Below are positions 45,162-57,713 of a stretch of 64,000 nucleotides of DNA, piece by piece. The translations under genes were made by a program, and so were the position numbers. Position 1 is the stretch's first letter. Every line of letters begins with the position of its first letter. This DNA comes from Haematobacter massiliensis (GTDB taxonomy: Bacteria > Pseudomonadota > Alphaproteobacteria > Rhodobacterales > Rhodobacteraceae). The notes beneath the pieces are model-generated. The model saw only the letters and a program-made list of their open reading frames with translations. It was not told where the DNA came from and ran no database searches. The stretch covers positions 113,514 through 177,513 of the forward strand of contig NZ_JGYG01000009.1 in assembly GCF_000740795.1 (NCBI RefSeq), written 5' to 3'.

Positions 45162-45186
45162 AACCCGGCGGAGCGCTGCCGGTTCC
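45162..45186 (-). promoter_or_regulatory. Candidate EcfG-dependent promoter upstream of the sigma gene
   Basis: On the minus strand GGAAC (45186-45182) is followed after 16 bases by gGTT (45165-45162). Consensus for EcfG is GGAAC-N16/17-CGTT. Placement about 40 bases upstream of the ATG fits. The cytosine of the -10 is G here. Confidence 0.55.
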
Positions 45187-45209
45187 GGGTGATGACGGGA
45201 GATTTGAAC

Positions 45210-45419
45210 ATGGTCGAGAAACCTCTGGATGACGCGGCGGCGCGCATGGAGGAGGAACTCGCCCGGATCCTGTCGGATATATCGGCGGAACTCAGGCTTC
45301 ACGACGTTCCCGAACGGTTGCGAATACTGGCACGCGAGTTGGATGCAGCGCTCGCAGGGCGGCGTGAGGGGGCGGCGCCTGCCCCCACGACACCGGAAAC
45401 CGACCCCACGGATCGGTAA
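45210..45419 (+). CDS. NepR-like anti-sigma factor
   Basis: A 69-residue acidic-basic protein without signal peptide; helices about residues 9-30 (AAARMEEELARILSDISAEL) and 33-47 (VPERLRILARELDAAL), which match the two-helix NepR pattern with its VPxR/L linker. NepR holds EcfG inactive until the PhyR regulator takes it over. The ATG at 45210 follows GGGAGA; an upstream GTG (45189) is possible. It is divergent from the ecfG-like gene; similarity is modest. Confidence 0.65.
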   Translation: MVEKPLDDAAARMEEELARILSDISAELRLHDVPERLRILARELDAALAGRREGAAPAPTTPETDPTDR

Positions 45420-45585
45420 GGCAGACCCGCCCGGCGGTCGTTTCCGCTCGCGTCGCCCTGTTGTCGAAAAGCGTCGAATTTCGGCCATTGGCGGCGGTGT
45501 TTCATGTCATTCTGCAGCGATCCCGCACGGTTTCCATCGTGGGAACACAGCAACCCATCCGCCATTTCGCGGTCCGCAGGACGCC

Positions 45586-46836
45586 ATGATGACCCTAGAG
45601 AGCACAATTTCCGCGCTGCTTGCCCGCCAGAAGCCGGGGTTCAGTCTGGACCAGGCCTTCTACCGCGATGACGACATCTATCGGCTGGATCTGGAGGAAT
45701 TCTGGTATCGCGACTGGCTGTTTGCTGGCCATGATTGCGAAATCGCCCAGCCCGGCAGTTTCTTCACCGTGCAGGTCGGCGATTACTCGGTGATCGTGGT
45801 GCGCGGTCGCGATGGTGTGATCCGGGCTTTTCACAATGTCTGCCGCCACCGGGGATCGCGGATCTGCCTGACGGAGAAGGGGCGGGCGTCCCGGCTCGTC
45901 TGCCCCTATCATCAGTGGACCTTTGATCTGGACGGGCAACTGCTTTTCGCCCGGCAGATGGGAGAGGAGTTCGATCCCGCGCCCTATGGCCTGAAGCCCG
46001 TGGCCTGCGAAGCCGCGGCCGGATATATCTGGATCAGCCTCGCCAGCGCGCCTGCGGATTTCGCACCGCAGCGGCGGCGCTTGGAGACCTATTTCGGCGC
46101 TCACAATCTGAAAGACGCCAAGGTCGCGTTTGAATCGACCATCATAGAGAACGGCAACTGGAAACTGGTCTGGGAGAACAACCGCGAGTGCTACCATTGC
46201 GCGGCCAACCATCCCGACCTGTGCAAGACCTACCCGGAAGCCCCCTCGGTCACCGGCGTGGACGGCGCAGAGAGAGATCCCGAGATTGCCGCTCACTGGG
46301 CCGCCTGCGAGGACAGGGGGCTTGCCTCCCGGTTTGATATGGAGTCGGATGGCCAGTCCCGGGCCGTTCGGGTGCCGCTGCTCCGGGGCGCCGAGAGCTA
46401 TACGATGACCGGGCGGCGCGCCGTGGGGCGCAAGCTCTCCGACGGCTTCCCGGGTGAGGAGGGAATCGGGGCGCTGCTGCTGTTCCACTACCCGACCACA
46501 TGGAACCACGTACTGATCGACCATGCGATATCCTTCCGGGTCCTGCCTATTTCCGCGACCCAGACGCAGGTGACGACGAAGTGGCTCGTTCACAAGGATG
46601 CCGTCGAAGGCGTGGACTACGATCTGGAGAAGCTGACCGAGGTCTGGATTCACACCAATGACGAGGATCGCCGGATCGTGGAGGACAATGCCCGGGGCAT
46701 CGCCTCGCCCGCCTATCAGCCGGGGCCCTATTCGGAGATCCACGAAGGCGGCGTGATGCAGTTCGTGGAGTGGTACTGCGAGACGTTGAAGCGTCGCCTC
46801 GGCCCTGAAAGTCAGGCACGGATCGCTGCGGAATGA
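45586..46836 (+). CDS. Rieske-type oxygenase, GbcA-like (probable glycine betaine or related N-demethylase)
   Basis: A Rieske non-heme iron oxygenase large subunit of 416 residues. The Rieske cluster motif is C86-R-H88 with C106-P-Y-H109, and the mononuclear iron region NNRECYHCAANHPDLC is near residues 200-215. The N-terminus (FYRDDDIYRLDLEEFWYRDW) resembles GbcA, stachydrine and related N-demethylases, which release methyl groups as formaldehyde. Its stop overlaps the start of the reductase gene (ATGA). Start ATG 45586 or 45589. The substrate is inferred from family likeness only. Confidence 0.85.
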   Translation: MMTLESTISALLARQKPGFSLDQAFYRDDDIYRLDLEEFWYRDWLFAGHDCEIAQPGSFFTVQVGDYSVIVVRGRDGVIRAFHNVCRHRGSRICLTEKGRASRLVCPYHQWTFDLDGQLLFARQMGEEFDPAPYGLKPVACEAAAGYIWISLASAPADFAPQRRRLETYFGAHNLKDAKVAFESTIIENGNWKLVWENNRECYHCAANHPDLCKTYPEAPSVTGVDGAERDPEIAAHWAACEDRGLASRFDMESDGQSRAVRVPLLRGAESYTMTGRRAVGRKLSDGFPGEEGIGALLLFHYPTTWNHVLIDHAISFRVLPISATQTQVTTKWLVHKDAVEGVDYDLEKLTEVWIHTNDEDRRIVEDNARGIASPAYQPGPYSEIHEGGVMQFVEWYCETLKRRLGPESQARIAAE

Positions 46837-47885
46837 TCGTTCAGACCTTGCCGCAGCCGCTCCCCTGGAATGCGCTGGAGGAGCCGTTGCGCTGCGTGGG
46901 GGTTCGTGCGGAAACAGCCGATGTGCGAACCTTCACCTTTCGTCCGCCGCCGGGCCGCTGGTGTGCCTATCGGCCAGGTCAGTTCGTCACCGTCGAACTG
47001 CCGACGGCGGAGGGGCCGGTTCTCAGGAGCTACACGCTCTCCTCTTCTCCCTCGCGGCCGTTTTCGGTCTCGATCACGGCCAAGCTGAAGGCGGGCAGCG
47101 TCGCAACCCAGTGGATGTTCGATAACCTCGCCCCCGGATTCGGGCTGAAATTCACCCAGCCGATGGGCAACTTCCACCTGCCTGACCCGCTGGTCGGGCC
47201 GCTGATGCTCATTTCGGCCGGATCAGGGGCGACGCCCTGCATGTCGATGCTCCGCTGGGTCGCAGACTGCGCGCCGGGCTTGAAGGTGACATATGTCCAC
47301 GCTGCGCGCTCTGCCGATGACATCCTGTTCCGGCGGGAGCTCGAACTACTGGCGGAGCAGATGCCGGGCCTTCGGCTTCTGTTCATTCTGGGCGCAGGAG
47401 CCGAAGGGGAGCGTCTGATCGCCGGGCGGCTGGATGCGGAACTGCTGCGGCGACTGGTGCCGGAGCGGCTGGAGCGGCAGGTCTATTGCTGTGGGCCGCA
47501 GGGCTTCATGGAGGCGATGCAGGCGGCGCTCATGGCCGACGGGCTGGCCGCGGAAGCCTGGCATCAGGAAAGCTTCGGGCCAGCCAGCGGCGGGCTGCTG
47601 CTGCCGGAAGCTCCTGCGGTGTCGGAAGACGCGGTCGTGCGGTTCGCGCGCTCAGGGGTAGAGGTGCCGGTAGGGGCGGGGCAGACGATCCTGCAGATGG
47701 CGCAAGCGGCGGGAATTGCTGCCTCCTTTGCCTGCGGAATGGGTGTCTGCGGCACCTGCAAGGTCCGGGCGCGGGGCAGCGTGGAGATGCACCATCAGGG
47801 CGGCATCTTCGAGGATGAGGTGGAGGACGGCTTCATCCTGGCCTGCTGTTCCCGCCCGCTGACGAGTGTCGAGGTCGATCTGTAA
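46833..47885 (+). CDS. GbcB-like ferredoxin/FAD reductase of the Rieske oxygenase
   Basis: A 350-residue electron-transfer protein: an FAD/NAD(P)H-binding ferredoxin reductase part (RSYTLSSSP, GATPCMSMLRWV, and YCCGPQGFMEAM) followed by a C-terminal 2Fe-2S ferredoxin domain with cysteines in ACGMGVCGTCKVRA and FILACC. This matches GbcB, which feeds electrons to GbcA. The ATG overlaps the oxygenase stop (ATGA), so the pair is translated together. Confidence 0.88.
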   Translation: MIVQTLPQPLPWNALEEPLRCVGVRAETADVRTFTFRPPPGRWCAYRPGQFVTVELPTAEGPVLRSYTLSSSPSRPFSVSITAKLKAGSVATQWMFDNLAPGFGLKFTQPMGNFHLPDPLVGPLMLISAGSGATPCMSMLRWVADCAPGLKVTYVHAARSADDILFRRELELLAEQMPGLRLLFILGAGAEGERLIAGRLDAELLRRLVPERLERQVYCCGPQGFMEAMQAALMADGLAAEAWHQESFGPASGGLLLPEAPAVSEDAVVRFARSGVEVPVGAGQTILQMAQAAGIAASFACGMGVCGTCKVRARGSVEMHHQGGIFEDEVEDGFILACCSRPLTSVEVDL

Positions 47886-47917
47886 AAGCGGACGGCGCTG
47901 GCGCGCCGAAGCGACAA

Positions 47918-47948
47918 GCCCGCGCGCCGCCCTTGGCAGCGCGCGGGC
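47918..47948. terminator. Strong GC hairpin between convergent genes
   Basis: GCCCGCGCGC (47918-47927) pairs with GCGCGCGGGC (47939-47948), loop 11. No T run on either side, so it may be a poor or factor-aided terminator between the reductase and fghA. Confidence 0.45.
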
Positions 47949-47953
47949 GGTGA

Positions 47954-48784
47954 TCAGCCTTTCAACGCTTTCGCATGCCAGGCGATGTGATCGCCCATGA
48001 AGGTCGAGATGAAGTAGTAGCTGTGGTCGTAGCCGTCCTGAAGGCGCAATTCTACCGGATGACCCGCGGCCTTGCAGGCATCAACCAGGCGCTCGGGCTG
48101 AAGCTCACGCACAAGGAACTCATCCCCTCCTCCCTGGTCGATAAGAAGGGGCAGACGCTCCTTGAGGCCGGGGATCAGCTTTACCGCATCCCATTCCGCC
48201 CAGGCGCTACGATCCGGGCCGAGGTAAGCGGTGAGCGCCTTTTCCCCCCAGGGCACATCGGAGGGGCCGACGATCGGGGAGAAAGCCGATACAGACCGAT
48301 AGCGGCCCGGATTGCGGAAGGCGGTGACCAACGCCCCGTGGCCGCCCATGGAGTGACCCATGATTGAGCGTCGGTCGCTTGCCGGAAAGGATCCCTCCAC
48401 CAGAGCGGGAAGTTCCTCGGCGATATAATCGGCCATCCGGTAGTGCGCGGCCCAGGGCTGCTGCGTGGCGTTCAGATAGAACCCGGCGCCCTTGCCGAGA
48501 TCATAGCCCGGATCATCCGCGACATCGTCACCGCGGGGGCTGGTGTCGGGATTGACGAGAATCACCCCGTGCTCCGTCGCGTAGCGCTGAGCGGCGGCCT
48601 TGGTGATGAAGTTCTGCTCCGTGCAGGTGAGTCCGGAGAGCCAGTAGATCACCGGCAGCGGGCCTTCCGACGCCTGAGGCGGCAGAAAGACACCGAAGGT
48701 CATCGGCGTGCCGGTGGCCTGGCTTTGATGGCGCCAGACCTCCTGTTGACCGCCGAAACAGGCGTGGGATTCGATGCGTTCCAT
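47954..48784 (-). CDS. fghA: S-formylglutathione hydrolase
   Basis: A serine hydrolase of 276 residues that turns S-formylglutathione into formate and glutathione. The nucleophile motif is GHSMGGHGAL near residue 143; QEVWRHQSQATGTPMTF and LSGLTCTEQNF at the N-terminal half are characteristic. It follows adhC on the same strand by eight bases and is the last step of glutathione-dependent formaldehyde oxidation. Confidence 0.96.
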   Translation of the reverse strand: MERIESHACFGGQQEVWRHQSQATGTPMTFGVFLPPQASEGPLPVIYWLSGLTCTEQNFITKAAAQRYATEHGVILVNPDTSPRGDDVADDPGYDLGKGAGFYLNATQQPWAAHYRMADYIAEELPALVEGSFPASDRRSIMGHSMGGHGALVTAFRNPGRYRSVSAFSPIVGPSDVPWGEKALTAYLGPDRSAWAEWDAVKLIPGLKERLPLLIDQGGGDEFLVRELQPERLVDACKAAGHPVELRLQDGYDHSYYFISTFMGDHIAWHAKALKG

Positions 48785-48792
48785 CGTCGGGC

Positions 48793-50183
<1,391 letters not shown>

Positions 50184-50194
50184 CCCCTCCTCCG

Positions 50195-50211
50195 ATACTG
50201 GGGGGGAGTAT
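50195..50211. promoter_or_regulatory. FrmR/RcnR-type operator
   Basis: ATACT (50195-50199), seven Gs (50200-50206), then AGTAT (50207-50211): inverted arms around a G-tract, the known operator form of RcnR and FrmR repressors. It ends 12 bases upstream of the frmR ATG on the minus strand, so binding would block its own promoter. Confidence 0.85.
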
Positions 50212-50240
50212 ATCCCCCGGCTGCTGCCTTGCAAGGAGTG

Positions 50241-50266
50241 AAAAGGCCCGCCGGGGGGGCGGGCCT
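50241..50266 (-). terminator. Intrinsic terminator of hemF
   Basis: GGCCCGCC and GGCGGGCC form a stem around five central bases, followed by TTTT on the minus strand; 19 bases after the hemF stop. Confidence 0.85.
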
Positions 50267-50284
50267 TCGGAAGAAAGTAGGAGA

Positions 50285-51157
50285 TCAGGGCCAGCGGGCC
50301 AGCGGCGGCAGGCTCATCAGCACCGCTTCCGGGTCATGCGCGGTGGCAAGACCGAATTTCGTGCCTCGATCGTAGACAAGATTGTACTCCGCATAGATGC
50401 CGCGGTGGATGAGCTGTGCCTCCCGCTCCGCCTCTCCGTAGGCGTCGCGGCTCCGCCTTTCCGCCAGCGGCAGGAAGGCAGGCAGGAAGGCACGACCCAC
50501 ATCCTGCGTGAAGGCGAAGTCTGCCTCCCAGTCGCTGGTGTTCAGGTCGTCGAAGAAGATGCCGCCCACGCCCCGCGCACGCTTGCGATGCGGGATATAG
50601 AAATATTCGTCGGCCCACTCCTTGAACCGGGTATAGAAATCCGGCCCGTGCAGGTCGCAGGCAGTCTTGAGCGTGGCGTGGAAATGCGCGGTGTCCTCTG
50701 CGAATTCGATACAGGGATTGAGATCGGCGCCTCCGCCGAACCACCATGCATGCGGTGTCCAGAACATGCGCGTATTCATGTGAACGGCGGGGGCAAGCGG
50801 GTTGCGCATATGGGCGACGAGGCTGATGCCGGAGGCCCAGAAGCGCGGATCCTCCGCCATGCCCGGAACGCCTCGCGCGGCCATCGCCGCCTGCGCGGCT
50901 GGCGCGAGCGTGCCGTGGACGGCTGAGACGTTGACGCCCACCTTCTCGAACACTCGCCCCTCGCGCATGACGGACATGAGGCCACCGCCGCCGTCCGGTC
51001 CTTCGCCGCGCCGGGTCTCACGCAATTCGAAACGTCCGGGCGGCCGGTCGGAGGGAACCCCGTCCTCCAGCGTCTCGAAAGCGGTGCAGATCTGATCCCT
51101 GAGCGTTCGGAACCACGCCGCCGCCCGCGTCTTGCGTTCGTCGAAATTGATATCCAT
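50285..51157 (-). CDS. hemF: Oxygen-dependent coproporphyrinogen III oxidase
   Basis: Heme synthesis enzyme of 290 residues that converts coproporphyrinogen III to protoporphyrinogen IX using oxygen. Family motifs are [20 protein letters not shown] near residue 123, [24 protein letters not shown] and [18 protein letters not shown] near the C-terminus. The ATG at 51157 is the family start; the longer frame upstream is not conserved. It stands alone with its own terminator at 50241-50266. Confidence 0.96.
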   Translation of the reverse strand: MDINFDERKTRAAAWFRTLRDQICTAFETLEDGVPSDRPPGRFELRETRRGEGPDGGGGLMSVMREGRVFEKVGVNVSAVHGTLAPAAQAAMAARGVPGMAEDPRFWASGISLVAHMRNPLAPAVHMNTRMFWTPHAWWFGGGADLNPCIEFAEDTAHFHATLKTACDLHGPDFYTRFKEWADEYFYIPHRKRARGVGGIFFDDLNTSDWEADFAFTQDVGRAFLPAFLPLAERRSRDAYGEAEREAQLIHRGIYAEYNLVYDRGTKFGLATAHDPEAVLMSLPPLARWP

Positions 51158-51275
51158 GACGATCCTGCCTTTCGGGAACCCAATAGCTCTCCGCCGGACG
51201 ATGGCCAAGCCTGGTCTGGCTTTCGGTTCCATTATCGCTAGATATCGGATCGCCGGCCCGGCGGAGGATGACATC

Positions 51276-51671
51276 ATGACGCGCCCGTTTCCCGCTCTTT
51301 TTCTGCTTCTCGGTCTCGCGGCCTGTGCAACGCCGCAGGAGCGGTGCCTCAACACCGCGACGCGCGATCTCCGTACCGTGAACATGCTGATTGATCAGAC
51401 ACAGGGCAATATCGCCCGCGGCTTCGCGGTCGAGAGCCGCACGGATTGGGTAACGGATTTCGATTGGTGCCCCGGCCCCTACTGGGGGAGGGGGTATTAC
51501 CGTCCGATGATGTGTGAGCGCGATGTGCCGGTGACGACCAATATCCCGAGAGCCATCGACCTCAGGGCCGAACAGGCGAAGCTGGATGGCCTGCTGGAGA
51601 AGCGCAGTGAATTGACCGTTCAAACGGGGGCGCGGGTCGATGCCTGCAGGGCTGCCTATCCATCACGATAG
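51276..51671 (+). CDS. Hypothetical lipoprotein
   Basis: A 131-residue protein with a signal and lipobox (FLLLGLAAC near residue 17), so probably lipidated. A polar helical start (RDLRTVNMLIDQTQGNIA) is followed by an aromatic-rich part (WCPGPYWGRGYYRPMMC) with two cysteines. ATG 51276 lies after GGAGGATGACATC, a good ribosome-binding site. I do not recognise the family. It is divergent from hemF and convergent with the DUF3035 gene. Confidence 0.7.
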   Translation: MTRPFPALFLLLGLAACATPQERCLNTATRDLRTVNMLIDQTQGNIARGFAVESRTDWVTDFDWCPGPYWGRGYYRPMMCERDVPVTTNIPRAIDLRAEQAKLDGLLEKRSELTVQTGARVDACRAAYPSR

Positions 51672-51708
51672 ACCGTGAGGGCAGCGATCCTGTCCCGCGC
51701 GCCCTCCG

Positions 51709-52251
51709 TCAGTCGGCGGGGGGCGGGGGTGCGGTGACTGTTGGCACTCCCCTTGCGCGCCAGCGGGAGATCTCGGCCTGCTGGTTGAGCGCGTAGGGGG
51801 CATAAACCTTGAAATAGGTTGTGGTGCGGCTCATCCGCTCCAGCAGCAGGGGGCCTTCGTCCTTGCGGAATTCGGCATCTGCGATGGCCAGATCCTGCCG
51901 GATGGCGGGATCGGCGCCATAGCGCCCGGCCTGTGCCAGAAGCGCGGCATCCCCGCCGGTTCCCTGCCGTTCCACCGCACCGGCATTGCCGCCCAGCACA
52001 GCGGTCGCATCCGCGAGCGGTGTCGGGTCGGTGCGATTCGCGCCCCCGGGGGTCGGCACGGGGAGGGCTGTGAGGTTCGCCTGCCCCGCCGGAATGTCGA
52101 GCGGTTTCGTCGGCAGGATGGCGAACTCGTCCGGGCTGCGGGTTTCGGAGCGAAGCTGGATGAGCTTTCCGTTGCCGCAGGCGGCGAGGCCGCAAGCCGC
52201 CGCCAGCACGAGCACGAGCCTGCCCGCCCGGTTCCGACCCGCCTGTATCAT
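51709..52251 (-). CDS. DUF3035 lipoprotein
   Basis: A 180-residue lipoprotein with lipobox ACGLAACG near residue 23 and the DUF3035 core (RSPDEFAILPTKPLDIP). ATG 52251 (MIQAG) follows a GGAGCGGGG site; ATG 52263 is an alternative. Found with lspA and related genes in Rhodobacterales, function unknown. It lies 59 bases downstream of lspA, the signal peptidase for lipoproteins, on the same strand. Confidence 0.85.
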   Translation of the reverse strand: MIQAGRNRAGRLVLVLAAACGLAACGNGKLIQLRSETRSPDEFAILPTKPLDIPAGQANLTALPVPTPGGANRTDPTPLADATAVLGGNAGAVERQGTGGDAALLAQAGRYGADPAIRQDLAIADAEFRKDEGPLLLERMSRTTTYFKVYAPYALNQQAEISRWRARGVPTVTAPPPPAD

Positions 52252-52310
52252 GCCCCGCTCCATCGCACTCTTGCCGTTTTGTCCTCGTTTAGCCGTTTTG
52301 AACCGGGGCG

Positions 52311-52795
52311 TCACGCCTTCTTGTCGCGTCCGGTGAACAGCACCAGTCCGATGGCGCCCGCGAACACCGCAATATCCGCGACATTGAAGGCCCAGGGGTT
52401 GGCGATTCCGCAGCAGGACATGTTCAGAAAGTCCGCAACCGCGCCATAGAGGATGCGGTCGATCACGTTTCCGATGGCGCCGCCGATCAGAAGACCGGCA
52501 GAAACCTGCACGGCGGCGGTCTGTGGCTCCTTCCGCATCCAAAGCCAGACCCAGACGGATATCACCAGAGCAACGGCGATCAGCAGCCAGCGGCCAAGGT
52601 CGCCTTCCCCCTGCAGCAGGCCGAAGTTGACGCCCCTGTTCCACGCCATGCGAAAATTGAGATAGGGAGGCCAGACGTCGATCGCCCGCACGCGGTCGAG
52701 CGACATGAGATGGACCACCACGAATTTGCTGAGCTGATCCAGAGCGAATGTGGCCGCAGCCACGCCCGCCATGATCCCGAGCGATCCCCTGACCA

Positions 52796-52796
<1 letters not shown>
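52311..52796 (-). CDS. lspA: Lipoprotein signal peptidase LspA
   Basis: Aspartyl membrane peptidase of 161 residues that cleaves lipidated prolipoproteins. The two catalytic aspartates lie in NVIDRILYGAVADFLN near residues 111-124, and the sequence has four hydrophobic segments. The ATG overlaps the purH stop (ATGA). The several lipoprotein genes of the window (DUF3035, LptE, DUF3576 and others) are its natural substrates. Confidence 0.95.
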
Positions 52797-54376
<1,580 letters not shown>

Positions 54377-54392
54377 GGTCAGATCCTTCGGC

Positions 54393-56105
54393 TCAGGCAT
54401 CGGCTCGGATGGCGCGGGCGGCCTGCGGAAGCTCCTCTTCCGCCGGTTCGGTGTCGCGGATGGCCAGCGGAGTATCCTCTGATTTCGCCAGCGTCCAGCC
54501 CACCTCGCCCGCCTTGTCGGCCACAAGGCCGGAAAGAACGATCTGGCGGCTGGGCCGAGGCGCGGCAAGATGCGGATCGAGCCAGACGGAGGCATCGAGC
54601 GACATCCGCGCCGCGCCTGCCTGCCGGAAGAGCCAGACTTCCTTGCTGGGCAGCCGGAGGACGATCTGTTCAGCCTCCACCTCCGCCGCCACTGCGGGAT
54701 GCAGGTGAAAGCGGATGGTGAAATGCACACCCTGCAGGCGACTGTTGAGAATCGCGCGCTCCAGTACCCGGCGGTCTGCCTCTGTCGCGGCGCCGAGCGC
54801 GTCATAGCCTCGGAGCATCCGCCCGTCGCGGGAAAGCTCCAGTTCCCGAACATGGGTGAGACCGTGGCTCCCCACATAGCCGTCATGGCTGAGAACGAGA
54901 AGCGGGCCTTCGTCGCCCGTGGTGACTTCGGCCCGCACGTTTCGCGGCCCGTCGGAGAGCAGGTCTTGCGTATCCTTCCTCGTCCCGAGTCGGGCGGAGG
55001 ATAGCCCTTCTATGCCCAGGACGGAGTGGGAGGGGGTCGCACGCGCCGCATTCTCCCAATCCGCACCGAGCGCGCTCCCCGGACCGCAGGACACGATCAA
55101 CGGCCGACGGCCGGAGGTCAGTTCGAAGGCCAGCGTGGAGGCATGGGCAAGCCGCGAGGCCGCGCCCATCGGCGGCGGTGCCGCATCGACGATGAGCGTC
55201 GTCCGCTGGGCGGCGAGCCGGAGATAACCCATGGCGCCAACCGCAGGGGCACCGGCGATAGAATTGGCCCGCACCCCGGAGGCAAGAAGCGTTCGCTCCA
55301 GCCGTCCGGGCGAGAGCCCGCCCCCGCCATGAAAGCGTGGCAATCCGCCATCCGCCTGTCGCAACAGGCGCAGGGTGGGTGCCCCTTGTTGAATGGCGTC
55401 GATCACGGCAGGCGGGACCGGCAGGCCAGCGGTGGAGAGCGCGTCGCGCGCCTCCAGCAGCAGCACCAACAGGTCGAGCAGCTCTTCCGGGTTGCGGGAG
55501 GAGACGGCACCCCCGGGATCGATTGCCCGCGCCGCCTCCGTCGCCAGCGCCTTGGTGGCCGGCCCGGTGACTGATCGCATCCGCGCCAGAGCCAGTGAGC
55601 CGGTGATGAGCGCCGTCAGGGCCTCCACCCGGGAAAGTCCCTCGGGCAGGGATTTCCAGCGATACCGGAGGAAGTGCATCTCGCGTGTCGCGCCCGAAAG
55701 CAGCAGGCGAGGGGGGGATTTTCCGGGACCGGTCAGGAATTCCGCGTGCCCGATCCAGCGCCGGAGGCGTCCGGCGGAAAGGTCAGCGCGCCAGCCTGTC
55801 CGCCCGTTCCAGCCCTGCAGCCACAGCCACGCCCGCTCCCGGGCCGCCCTGCTCCCAACTGCGGCGAGGTCATCGAGCCACAGGAACCTGAGGGCTGCAT
55901 TTTCGGCGAAGGGCGTTGCGGGAGGCTCGAAAGGCGAGCGCGCCGCGGCCATCAGCTGCGCGCCCCGGGCGGGATCTCCGTCTATACGGGGCGGCGGCAG
56001 GCTTGCGACATGCGGTGCGACACGTCCGACCGCAGCAAGCCGCGCCGCCAGCCTGTCCAGCACATTTCCCTGTCGCCTGTCGCGCACATCCGGCCTCCGT
56101 CCCAC
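54393..56105 (-). CDS. Heparinase II/III family protein
   Basis: A 570-residue protein of the heparinase II/III-like superfamily, common in alphaproteobacteria next to purH and rsmB. It has an N-terminal helical toroid part and a C-terminal beta-sandwich ([47 protein letters not shown]). No signal peptide is seen. Family members act on uronate-rich polysaccharides, but for these cytosolic-looking proteins the substrate is unknown. Confidence 0.88.
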   Translation of the reverse strand: MGRRPDVRDRRQGNVLDRLAARLAAVGRVAPHVASLPPPRIDGDPARGAQLMAAARSPFEPPATPFAENAALRFLWLDDLAAVGSRAARERAWLWLQGWNGRTGWRADLSAGRLRRWIGHAEFLTGPGKSPPRLLLSGATREMHFLRYRWKSLPEGLSRVEALTALITGSLALARMRSVTGPATKALATEAARAIDPGGAVSSRNPEELLDLLVLLLEARDALSTAGLPVPPAVIDAIQQGAPTLRLLRQADGGLPRFHGGGGLSPGRLERTLLASGVRANSIAGAPAVGAMGYLRLAAQRTTLIVDAAPPPMGAASRLAHASTLAFELTSGRRPLIVSCGPGSALGADWENAARATPSHSVLGIEGLSSARLGTRKDTQDLLSDGPRNVRAEVTTGDEGPLLVLSHDGYVGSHGLTHVRELELSRDGRMLRGYDALGAATEADRRVLERAILNSRLQGVHFTIRFHLHPAVAAEVEAEQIVLRLPSKEVWLFRQAGAARMSLDASVWLDPHLAAPRPSRQIVLSGLVADKAGEVGWTLAKSEDTPLAIRDTEPAEEELPQAARAIRADA

Positions 56106-56156
56106 GTCAGGGGGAGGTTAGCGCGGTGCGCGACGGCTGTCATCGACGCTCGCGAT

Positions 56157-57425
56157 TTACGCGCGGCGAAGAAGGGCCATGTAGAAGCCGTCTATCCCGC
56201 CGATATCCGCCCAGTCGTCTGGCCGAATGCGCAAGCCGCCCTCCGGGCTGCGCCAGCCGAGCGGAATGCCCGGAAAGTCCCATGCCGCAGCATCTATGCG
56301 GAGCGACGGGTGGCGAGAGACAGCAGCGATCACCTGCTTCTCCCCTTCCTCCGGCAGGAGCGAGCAGGTGCAGTAGACAAGCCTTCCCCCGGGGGCGAGC
56401 CAGTCGAGCGCCCGGTCAATGAGCCGCTCCTGCAGGGCGATCAAGGGGCGGAGGCTGTCCGGACCCTTCACGAATGGCAAGTCCGGGTGGCGACGGATCG
56501 TGCCCGTGGCGCTGCAGGGCGCATCGAGCAGGATGGCGGGAACCGGGGCGGCGGGTGACCAGTGCTCCAGATCCGCAGCCACGATGTCGGCGGAGAGGCG
56601 GGTGCGGGCGAGGTTCTGCTTCAGCCGCTCCAGGCGAGGAGTGGAAATGTCCACTGCCGTCACCCGTGCGCCCGCCGCCGCGAGTTGCAGCGTCTTGCCC
56701 CCCGGAGCCGCACAGAGGTCGAGCACCTCCTCCCCTTCGCGAGCGGCCAGCCCGCGAGCAGGCAGGGCGGCGGCGGCGTCCTGCACCCACCAGTCACCAC
56801 TTTCATATCCCGGCTGTGCCGTCAGGGCACCGGGCCCGCTCAAGCGAAGGCTTCCGGTAGGCAGAACATCCGCCTCCAGACCTTCCGGCCGCGCACCTTT
56901 CAGAGTGATGTCGGTCGGTGCTCCCGCCGCCTGGGCCGCCTCGATGGCCTGGGTGGCACGGTTGCCCCAGGCGGAGTTCAGCCGTCCACGAAGCCATCCC
57001 GGCAGGCGCTGCGGTGGCTGCCGGTCCCAGATTTCCTGAGCCTCGGCCGCTTTGCGCAGTACGGCATTCGCCAGACCGGCGTGCCCGGAGGTCTTTTCGG
57101 ATTTCCCGAGCAGCGCCACAGTCGCATTGACCACGCCGTGTGCAGGCGCGCCTTCTCCCAGCATCTCCACCACGGCAAGGCGGAGAGCGTTTCTGACAGG
57201 CGGGATCGGATTGCGCCGCAGGAAGGGTTTCAGGACGGCGTCTGCGCGGTCGACATTACGCAATGTGGCAAGAGCCAGACGTTGCCCCCGCGCCCGAGTG
57301 TCGGGTGTCTCACGCTGAAGCGGGCCTTCCGGCAGCAGCAGGTCAGCCAGCGGCCGTCCGTCCGTCAGAACTCCGTCCAGGAGCCGCAGTGCAGCGGCCC
57401 GCGCCGCCAGTCCGGTGACTTCCAT
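56157..57425 (-). CDS. RsmB-type rRNA/RNA m5C methyltransferase
   Basis: A 422-residue SAM-dependent methyltransferase of the RsmB/NOP2 group: N-terminal NusB-like helical domain (about 1-140) and C-terminal Rossmann part with DLCAAPGGKTLQLAA, LDAPCSATGTIRRHPD and the catalytic Cys in VYCTCSLLPEEG. RsmB methylates C967 of 16S rRNA; the exact target here is inferred. It precedes the heparinase-type gene on the same strand by 51 bases. Confidence 0.9.
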   Translation of the reverse strand: MEVTGLAARAAALRLLDGVLTDGRPLADLLLPEGPLQRETPDTRARGQRLALATLRNVDRADAVLKPFLRRNPIPPVRNALRLAVVEMLGEGAPAHGVVNATVALLGKSEKTSGHAGLANAVLRKAAEAQEIWDRQPPQRLPGWLRGRLNSAWGNRATQAIEAAQAAGAPTDITLKGARPEGLEADVLPTGSLRLSGPGALTAQPGYESGDWWVQDAAAALPARGLAAREGEEVLDLCAAPGGKTLQLAAAGARVTAVDISTPRLERLKQNLARTRLSADIVAADLEHWSPAAPVPAILLDAPCSATGTIRRHPDLPFVKGPDSLRPLIALQERLIDRALDWLAPGGRLVYCTCSLLPEEGEKQVIAAVSRHPSLRIDAAAWDFPGIPLGWRSPEGGLRIRPDDWADIGGIDGFYMALLRRA

Positions 57426-57515
57426 CCGTCCTCCTGGCCCGCCCTCGGGCGGCGTCTTGCCTTGACGGATGGGGCGCTATAGCATCCCGCCCTTCAAGAC
57501 AAGCAGGGGTGACCC

Positions 57516-57707
57516 ATGTCCGATGACAGATCCGAGCAGCGCGCCGATCTTCCCCCCGCCGCGCAACGCGCGCTTGCCGAAGCGGAAGCGCGGCGCCAGG
57601 CGTCGAAGGACAAGCCCGGCCTGCCCGTCGAACTGGGCGGTCGAGACGGTCTGGAGCCGGTGCGTTACGGCGATTGGGAGAAGAAGGGCCTCGCGATCGA
57701 TTTCTGA
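57516..57707 (+). CDS. DUF1674/SDHAF4-like succinate dehydrogenase assembly factor
   Basis: A 63-residue protein with an N-terminal polar stretch and the conserved C-terminal motif GGRDGLEPVRYGDWEKKGLAIDF typical of DUF1674, homologue of mitochondrial SDHAF4, which protects flavinated SdhA during complex II assembly. Start ATG 57516 follows CAGGGG. It is divergent from the RsmB-type gene and its end abuts the convergent SelT-like gene. Confidence 0.87.
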   Translation: MSDDRSEQRADLPPAAQRALAEAEARRQASKDKPGLPVELGGRDGLEPVRYGDWEKKGLAIDF

Positions 57708-57713
57708 CGCGGG

